A DNA stretch of 24,672 nt from an uncultured Oscillospiraceae bacterium (GTDB taxonomy: Bacteria; Bacillota; Clostridia; Oscillospirales; Oscillospiraceae), in NCBI GenBank assembly GCA_934561515.1, contig CAKTGM010000029.1, positions 1-24,672 of the forward strand. The letters run 5' to 3'. Below, piece by piece: positions 21,625-24,672 of this stretch. Each line of letters starts with the position of its first letter. Positions within the stretch are counted from its first letter, which is position 1. Under the pieces are notes generated by a model. That model was not told the origin of the DNA. It worked only from the letters and a program-made list of their open reading frames with translations, and ran no database searches. Made by a program: the position numbers and the translations under genes.

Positions 21625-22989
21625 TTACGCTTTTCTGGATGCGCCGAGGGGGACGATGATCTTTTTGTAGCAGTAGAGGAAGTAGACGACCTCGGCAACG
21701 CCCGTGATGATCCAGGAGAAGGGGTAGAGCAGGTAGAGCGAGGCGATCGTGTGGAAATAGGCGAAGACCGTGTAGATCCAGATCACGCGGAACACGCACG
21801 AGCCGAAGAGCACGAAGAGCATCGGCACAAGGCCCTTGCCGATGCCGCGCGCAGCGGCGGTGGTGTCGTCCATCAGCGCGGAGAGGGGGAAGACGAAGCA
21901 CATGATGCGGATGCGCTCGAGGCCCGCGTCGATGACGGCGGACTCGGAGGTGAAAAGCGAGAGGAATTCCCGCCCGAAGAGCAGGAAGAGCATCCCGAAA
22001 AAGCCCGCGACAAGGGCGGAGTAGGCGAGCGTAAGAAGATAGCTCTTGCGCACGCGGTCTGCCCTGCCTGCGCCGTAGTTCTGCCCGACGAAGCTCGAGC
22101 AGGCGATGTAGAAGGCGTTCATCACCGCGTAAACGAGGTTATCGATGTTGCCCGCGGCGGAGTTTCCCTCCACCACGACGGTGCTGAAGGAGTTGATGCC
22201 CGCCTGAATGAAAAGGTTTGCAACCGAGAAGATGGCATTCTGCAAGCCCGCGGGAACGCCGATGGCCAGCACGTGCATGGCCTTATCCTTGTGGAAGGAA
22301 AGGCCCTTGACGGGCAGGTGGTAGATATCCTTGCTGCGCAGCAGCGAGCAGAGGATCAGCCCCGCCGAAACGCACTGCGAGATCATGCTTGCAAGCGCCA
22401 CGCCGTCGGTCGACATCCCGAGGCCGATGACGAACACAAGGTCGAGCACGACGTTCAGCACGCCCGCGACGGAGAGGAACAGCAGCGGCGTCTTCGTGTT
22501 GCCGACGGCGTTCAGTACGCCGCTGCCGTAGTTATAGAGCGCGGCGGCGGGCATCCCCAAAAAGTAAATGCGGAGGTAAAGCTCCGCGCCGTCGATGAGG
22601 TCATCGCGCGTGTTGAGAAGCTCGAGGAGCGGGCGGGCGAAGATGAGACCCAGCGCCAGCATCAGAATGCCCGCCGCAAGGCAGACGATGAACGACGTGC
22701 CGACCGATTCGCGCACGTTCTTTTCGCTGCGCGCGCCGAAGTGGGTGGCCACGAGCACGTTCACGCCGCTGCCAAGGCCCATCAGAAAGCCTGTGAAGAG
22801 GAAGACGAGCGTTGTGGTCGAGCCGACCGAGCCCATGGCGGCGGAGCTTGAAAAGCGGCCGACCACAGCAAGGTCGACCATACTAAAGAGCATTTGCAGA
22901 AGATTCGTGAACATCAGCGGCATGGAAAAGGCGATGATCTGCCGGCTGAGACGGCCTTCCGTCATATTGAGCGTGTTGCTGCGCGCCAT
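21625..22989 (-). CDS. MATE family efflux transporter (second copy)
   Basis: A 454-aa membrane protein with about twelve helices. Family features: LSRQIIAFSMPLMFTNLLQM near the start, MVDLAVVGRFSSSAAMGSVG in helix 1-2, LMGLGSGVNVLVATHFGA, the mid-protein PAGLQNAIFSVANLFIQAGI and SSFVGQNYGAGRADRVRKS. It exports small organic cations or drugs, substrate unknown. The start at 22989 has AAAGGAGGGACCC upstream; upstream in-frame sequence is non-coding promoter and rimP antisense. It differs clearly from the MATE at 3083-4438 and is not a tandem duplicate. It is a single gene with its own promoter (23029-23057), divergent from rimP. Confidence 0.92.
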   Translation of the reverse strand: MARSNTLNMTEGRLSRQIIAFSMPLMFTNLLQMLFSMVDLAVVGRFSSSAAMGSVGSTTTLVFLFTGFLMGLGSGVNVLVATHFGARSEKNVRESVGTSFIVCLAAGILMLALGLIFARPLLELLNTRDDLIDGAELYLRIYFLGMPAAALYNYGSGVLNAVGNTKTPLLFLSVAGVLNVVLDLVFVIGLGMSTDGVALASMISQCVSAGLILCSLLRSKDIYHLPVKGLSFHKDKAMHVLAIGVPAGLQNAIFSVANLFIQAGINSFSTVVVEGNSAAGNIDNLVYAVMNAFYIACSSFVGQNYGAGRADRVRKSYLLTLAYSALVAGFFGMLFLLFGREFLSLFTSESAVIDAGLERIRIMCFVFPLSALMDDTTAAARGIGKGLVPMLFVLFGSCVFRVIWIYTVFAYFHTIASLYLLYPFSWIITGVAEVVYFLYCYKKIIVPLGASRKA

Positions 22990-23028
22990 GACGGGTCCCT
23001 CCTTTGGTATAAGCGTTAAAGTCCTACT

Positions 23029-23057
23029 CTTATAGCATACTTTCCGGCGCATTGCAA
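23029..23057 (-). promoter_or_regulatory. Sigma-A promoter of the second MATE gene
   Basis: Minus strand: -35 TTGCAA, 17-base spacer, -10 TATAAG, about 40 bases upstream of the start. Confidence 0.6.
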
Positions 23058-23150
23058 GCATCCGTTTCCGGATTTTCGCCTGTTTTGCAAAAAATGCGGA
23101 AAAACAGAGGAAAAATTTTCGAAAAGCAGGCGAAAGCCCTGCAAAAACGC

Positions 23151-23179
23151 TTGCAATCGGCGATTTGTTGTGATAGTAT
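23151..23179 (+). promoter_or_regulatory. Sigma-A promoter of rimP-nusA
   Basis: -35 TTGCAA, 17-base spacer, -10 TAGTAT. The leader to rimP is about 90 bases long and shows no clear structure. Confidence 0.65.
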
Positions 23180-23274
23180 ACCTGTGTTATGGATGCAGGA
23201 AACGCGAGAGTGGACCGTTTGGCCCGCTCTTTCTTTTGCAAATTTTGGAAAAAACACGGACTGCGAGGGATACA

Positions 23275-23730
23275 ATGAAAAAGGTGACCGAAGTCGTGCG
23301 CGAGCTGGCGCTCCCCGTTGTGGAGCAGAACGGCTGCAAGCTGTGGGATGTAGAATATGTCCGCGAGGCGGGACAGTGGTATCTGCGGCTGTATATCGAT
23401 AAGGACGGCGGCGTGAACATCCTCGACTGCGAGGCCATCTCCCGCGCCATGAGCGATATCCTTGACGAGGCCGACCCCATCGAGTCGAGCTATATTTTCG
23501 AGGTCGCGTCCGCGGGCGCGGAGCGTCCGCTCAAGCGCCCGGGCGACTTTGCGCAGTTCATGGGCGCGCCCGTGCTCTTGAAGACCTACAAGCCCGTCGA
23601 CGGACGCAAGGAGTTTTCCGGCGATCTTGCGGGCTACGATGACGGCGCTGTGACGCTGCGCATCGGCGAAGAGGAGCGGCGCTTTGAAAAGGACGCGGTG
23701 GCGCTCGTGCGCCTGCGCTGCGATTTCTGA
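23275..23730 (+). CDS. rimP: Ribosome maturation factor RimP
   Basis: RimP is needed for late assembly of the 30S subunit. The 151-aa product has the two-domain family pattern: an N-terminal alpha/beta domain with ELALPVVEQNGCKLWDVEYV and YLRLYIDKDGGVNILDCEAIS, the conserved link EVASAGAERPLKRPGDF (usually EVSSPGLdRPL), and a C-terminal Sm-like barrel from about 95. The start at 23275 has GCGAGGGAT upstream and a typical MKKVTEVV opening. It precedes nusA in the conserved rimP-nusA order with a 55-base gap. Confidence 0.93.
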   Translation: MKKVTEVVRELALPVVEQNGCKLWDVEYVREAGQWYLRLYIDKDGGVNILDCEAISRAMSDILDEADPIESSYIFEVASAGAERPLKRPGDFAQFMGAPVLLKTYKPVDGRKEFSGDLAGYDDGAVTLRIGEEERRFEKDAVALVRLRCDF

Positions 23731-23741
23731 CAGGAATACCA

Positions 23742-23769
23742 TTGACGTTTATCATACAGAATATAAGAT
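23742..23769 (+). promoter_or_regulatory. Weak candidate promoter before nusA
   Basis: TTGACG, 16-base spacer, TAAGAT in the rimP-nusA gap. nusA is probably also read from the rimP promoter. Confidence 0.35.
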
Positions 23770-23785
23770 TAAGGAGCAACTACTC

Positions 23786-24672
23786 ATGAAATGTGATGAG
23801 ATCTTCGCAGCTCTTGCGATGCTGGAAAAGGAGCGCGGCATTTCCCAGAGCTTTATGATGGAAAAGATCGTGCAGGCGCTCACCACCGCCTACAAGCGCG
23901 ACCACGAGGGCGTGGAGAACGTGGTGGTCGACGTGGACGAGGGCAAGCGCGAGCTGAAGATGTTCGTGCAGAAGGAAGTCGTCGAAGAGGTCGAGAATCC
24001 CGGCACGCAGATGAGCCTTGACGAAGCCAAGGCCGTTTCCGCCAAGTATACTGTCGGCGACATCGTCAACCTCCCGGTCGATAACATCGAGTTTGGCCGC
24101 ATCGCCGCGGGCAACGGCAAGCAGGTCATCATTCAGGGCCTGCGCGAGGCCGAGAGCGGCATGGTCTACGACGAATACAACTCCAAGCAGCACGAGATCC
24201 TCACCGGCGTTGTCACGCGCATCGACCCGCGCACGGGCAATGCTTCCCTGCGCATCGGCACGGGCACGGAGGCGACGGACGCGCTGCTGCTCGCCGGCGA
24301 GCAGGTCAAGGGCGAAACGCTCGTGGAGGGCCAGCGCATCAAGGTCTACCTTGTCGATGTGCGCCGCCAGTCCCGCGGCCCGCAGGTCGTCATCTCCCGC
24401 ACGCACCCCGGCCTTGTCAAGCGCCTTTTCGAGCTCGAAGTGCCCGAGATCTACGACGGCACGGTCGAGATCCGCTCCATCGCCCGCGAGGCGGGCTCCC
24501 GCACGAAGATGGCGGTGTGGAGCAACGACGCCAACGTTGACCCCATCGGCGCCTGCGTCGGCCCCCACGGCCAGCGCGTGAACAGCATCGTTGACGAGCT
24601 GCGCGGCGAGAAGATCGACATCATCAAGTACAGCGACGACCCCGCGGAGTACATCGCCGCGGCGCTCGCGCC
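23786..24672 (+). CDS. nusA: Transcription termination/antitermination factor NusA, N-terminal part (truncated by window)
   Basis: NusA binds RNA polymerase and influences pausing, termination and antitermination. The first 295 residues are present and the frame is open to the window end. The N-terminal polymerase-binding domain starts MKCDEIFAALAMLEKERG and includes LTTAYKRDHEGVENVVVDVD. An S1 RNA-binding domain (about 130-200) and the first KH domain follow, with VISRTHPGLVKRLFELEVPE, IARE-AGSRTKMAV and DPIGACVGPHGQRVNSIVDE. AAGGAGCAAC is ten bases before the start. In Bacillota this gene is usually followed by ylxR, an L7Ae-like gene and infB. Confidence 0.96.
   Translation, partial: MKCDEIFAALAMLEKERGISQSFMMEKIVQALTTAYKRDHEGVENVVVDVDEGKRELKMFVQKEVVEEVENPGTQMSLDEAKAVSAKYTVGDIVNLPVDNIEFGRIAAGNGKQVIIQGLREAESGMVYDEYNSKQHEILTGVVTRIDPRTGNASLRIGTGTEATDALLLAGEQVKGETLVEGQRIKVYLVDVRRQSRGPQVVISRTHPGLVKRLFELEVPEIYDGTVEIRSIAREAGSRTKMAVWSNDANVDPIGACVGPHGQRVNSIVDELRGEKIDIIKYSDDPAEYIAAALA

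Noticed and set aside
22990..23742. Longer N-terminus for the second MATE protein
   Set aside because: It would be antisense to rimP and cross both promoters; ATG at 22989 has a strong ribosome site.
1..24672. tRNA, rRNA genes, CRISPR arrays, complete insertion sequences
   Set aside because: I looked on both strands and saw no cloverleaf with a TTC-G-A-type arm, no rRNA segment, no spaced direct repeats and no transposase frame other than the recombinase tail.

Overview
The window looks like chromosomal DNA from a GC-rich member of the Bacillota, probably class Clostridia and possibly an Oscillospiraceae-type gut anaerobe. The reasons are strong AGGAGG-like ribosome binding sites, a T-box leader on ileS, a rpsF-ssb-rpsR operon, a rimP-nusA pair, MATE exporters and an OadB-type membrane protein. 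Taxonomy is inferred from gene content only. Most of the DNA is ordinary housekeeping sequence. The left edge (about 1-440) is the 3' end of a large serine recombinase and probably marks the end of an integrated element beside the rRNA methyltransferase gene.

Layout. 3-437 (+) recombinase tail. 519-2243 (-) rlmI-like methyltransferase and a small DMT exporter whose leader carries a compact riboswitch-like attenuator. 2528-3004 (+) unknown 158-aa protein. 3083-5752 (-) MATE exporter and prfB. 5929-6006 (-) a 25-aa small gene with its own promoter and terminator. 6210-10545 (+) ABC ATPase and a 1200-aa FtsX-type permease with a very long coiled coil. 10649-13388 (+) metallophosphoesterase and mnmG. 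13594-14863 (-) a 38-aa OadG-like peptide and an OadB-like subunit, preceded by a clear yybP-ykoY (manganese) riboswitch. 15161-18983 (+) T-box, ileS and queT. 19038-20156 (-) lipoprotein with stalk domains. 20415-21467 (+) rpsF-ssb-rpsR. 21625-22989 (-) second MATE exporter. 23275-24672 (+) rimP and the start of nusA.

The functional themes are translation (prfB, mnmG, ileS, rpsF, rpsR, rimP, nusA, rlmI, queuosine-precursor uptake) and membrane export. The most unusual items are these: (1) a manganese riboswitch in front of an orphan decarboxylase beta subunit, with no biotin-carrier or carboxyltransferase gene nearby; (2) a short leader with a transcription terminator in front of the DMT exporter, possibly guanidine-IV; (3) a family of three intergenic palindromes sharing a 17-base core with compensating arm changes; (4) the 25-aa gene lying divergent from the ABC exporter; (5) paired inverted repeats at the ABC promoter. 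I saw no CRISPR array, tRNA or rRNA gene, and no complete insertion sequence.
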